Source: Actinomycetota bacterium (GTDB lineage Bacteria; Actinomycetota; Actinomycetes; Nanopelagicales; Nanopelagicaceae). Taken from it: DNA of 6,411 nucleotides. The notes beneath the pieces were generated by a model, which was not told where the DNA came from, made no database searches, and saw only the letters and a list, made by a program, of their open reading frames with translations. The stretch lies in the NCBI GenBank assembly GCA_027731885.1, contig JAQCAO010000072.1, positions 1 through 6,411 on the forward strand, given 5' to 3'. Shown here piece by piece: positions 6,193 to 6,411 of the stretch; positions within the stretch are counted from its first letter, which is position 1, and each line of letters starts with the position of its first letter. The translations under genes were made by a program, and so were the position numbers.

Positions 6193-6411
6193 TGGCCAAG
6201 CCCAAACTCCTCAATATCCCAAATGCCTTGACCGGCCTTAGGGCGCTGGGGGTTCCACTCTTTATCTATCTCGCCCTCTATCTCGAGGCAGATGGTTGGG
6301 CAATTTTAACCCTGGCTATCGGTGGGGCGACTGATTACCTAGATGGGAAGTTGGCCCGCGCTTGGGGCCAAGAGTCGCGCTTTGGCGAGATCGCCGATCC
6401 TGCGATAGATC
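6192..6411 (+). CDS. CDP-alcohol phosphatidyltransferase, PgsA-like (5' part; cut by window end)
   Basis: Enzymes of this membrane family displace CMP from a CDP-linked lipid with an alcohol, making phospholipids such as phosphatidylglycerol phosphate, phosphatidylinositol phosphate or cardiolipin. The first 73 codons are visible. They begin [17 protein letters not shown], a typical N-terminus for the family, and residues 18-31 and 36-46 are hydrophobic, consistent with membrane segments. The catalytic signature D-x2-D-G-x2-A-R-x8-G-x3-D-x3-D is complete: D48, D51, G52, A55, R56, G65, D69, D73. The ATG overlaps the cmk-der stop (TAATG, 6190-6194), implying coupled translation; no strong ribosome site is visible. 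GC rises to about 55-61% in sample blocks. A pgsA-type name is likely, but the acceptor alcohol cannot be told. In M. tuberculosis, pgsA2 (Rv1822) heads a separate DUF881-gcvH-garA cluster, so similar genes may follow. Confidence 0.88.
   Translation, partial: MAKPKLLNIPNALTGLRALGVPLFIYLALYLEADGWAILTLAIGGATDYLDGKLARAWGQESRFGEIADPAID

Overview
The window reads as an ordinary chromosomal core region from an actinobacterium. All genes lie on the + strand and are packed tightly. The order is condensin subunits (scpA, scpB), an rRNA pseudouridine synthase of the RsuA/RluB family, AroH-type chorismate mutase, prephenate dehydrogenase with an ACT domain (tyrA), a fused cytidylate kinase-GTPase Der, and the first 73 codons of a CDP-alcohol phosphatidyltransferase. 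From established knowledge, scpA-scpB-pseudouridine synthase-cmk-der is a conserved actinobacterial run (Mycobacterium tuberculosis Rv1709-Rv1713), and a single-chain Cmk-Der is a recurring actinobacterial arrangement. Intermediate GC (roughly 48-58% in genes, by hand counts of sample blocks) and compact spacing suggest a small-genome lineage, perhaps a freshwater or marine planktonic actinobacterium. The exact lineage is inference.

Layout. Positions 1-130 hold the probable end of an upstream gene that I cannot identify, plus a short spacer. scpA (131-1018) and scpB (1011-1562) overlap by 8 nt. A 123-nt gap with a candidate promoter precedes the pseudouridine synthase (1686-2429). Next comes a strikingly AT-rich 275-nt gap (2430-2704) with small inverted repeats, ATCGA-centred repeats and a possible 19-codon upstream reading frame. 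aroH (2705-3076) and tyrA (3094-4182) are 17 nt apart and form a two-step module from chorismate through prephenate to 4-hydroxyphenylpyruvate. After a 57-nt gap with a paired TGCGCAA repeat comes cmk-der (4240-6192), whose stop codon overlaps the start of the phosphatidyltransferase gene (6192 to the window end).

The genes are housekeeping: chromosome compaction (ScpA and ScpB with an SMC partner encoded elsewhere), ribosome maturation (pseudouridine synthase and Der), pyrimidine nucleotide supply (Cmk), aromatic amino acid synthesis (AroH, TyrA) and phospholipid synthesis (PgsA-like). I see no mobile element, CRISPR array, tRNA, rRNA, defence system or toxin. I found no new biological system. 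The points most worth a second look are the AT-rich gap before aroH with its candidate leader frame, the block-wise change of base composition (notably at the der/pgsA junction), and the fused cmk-der.
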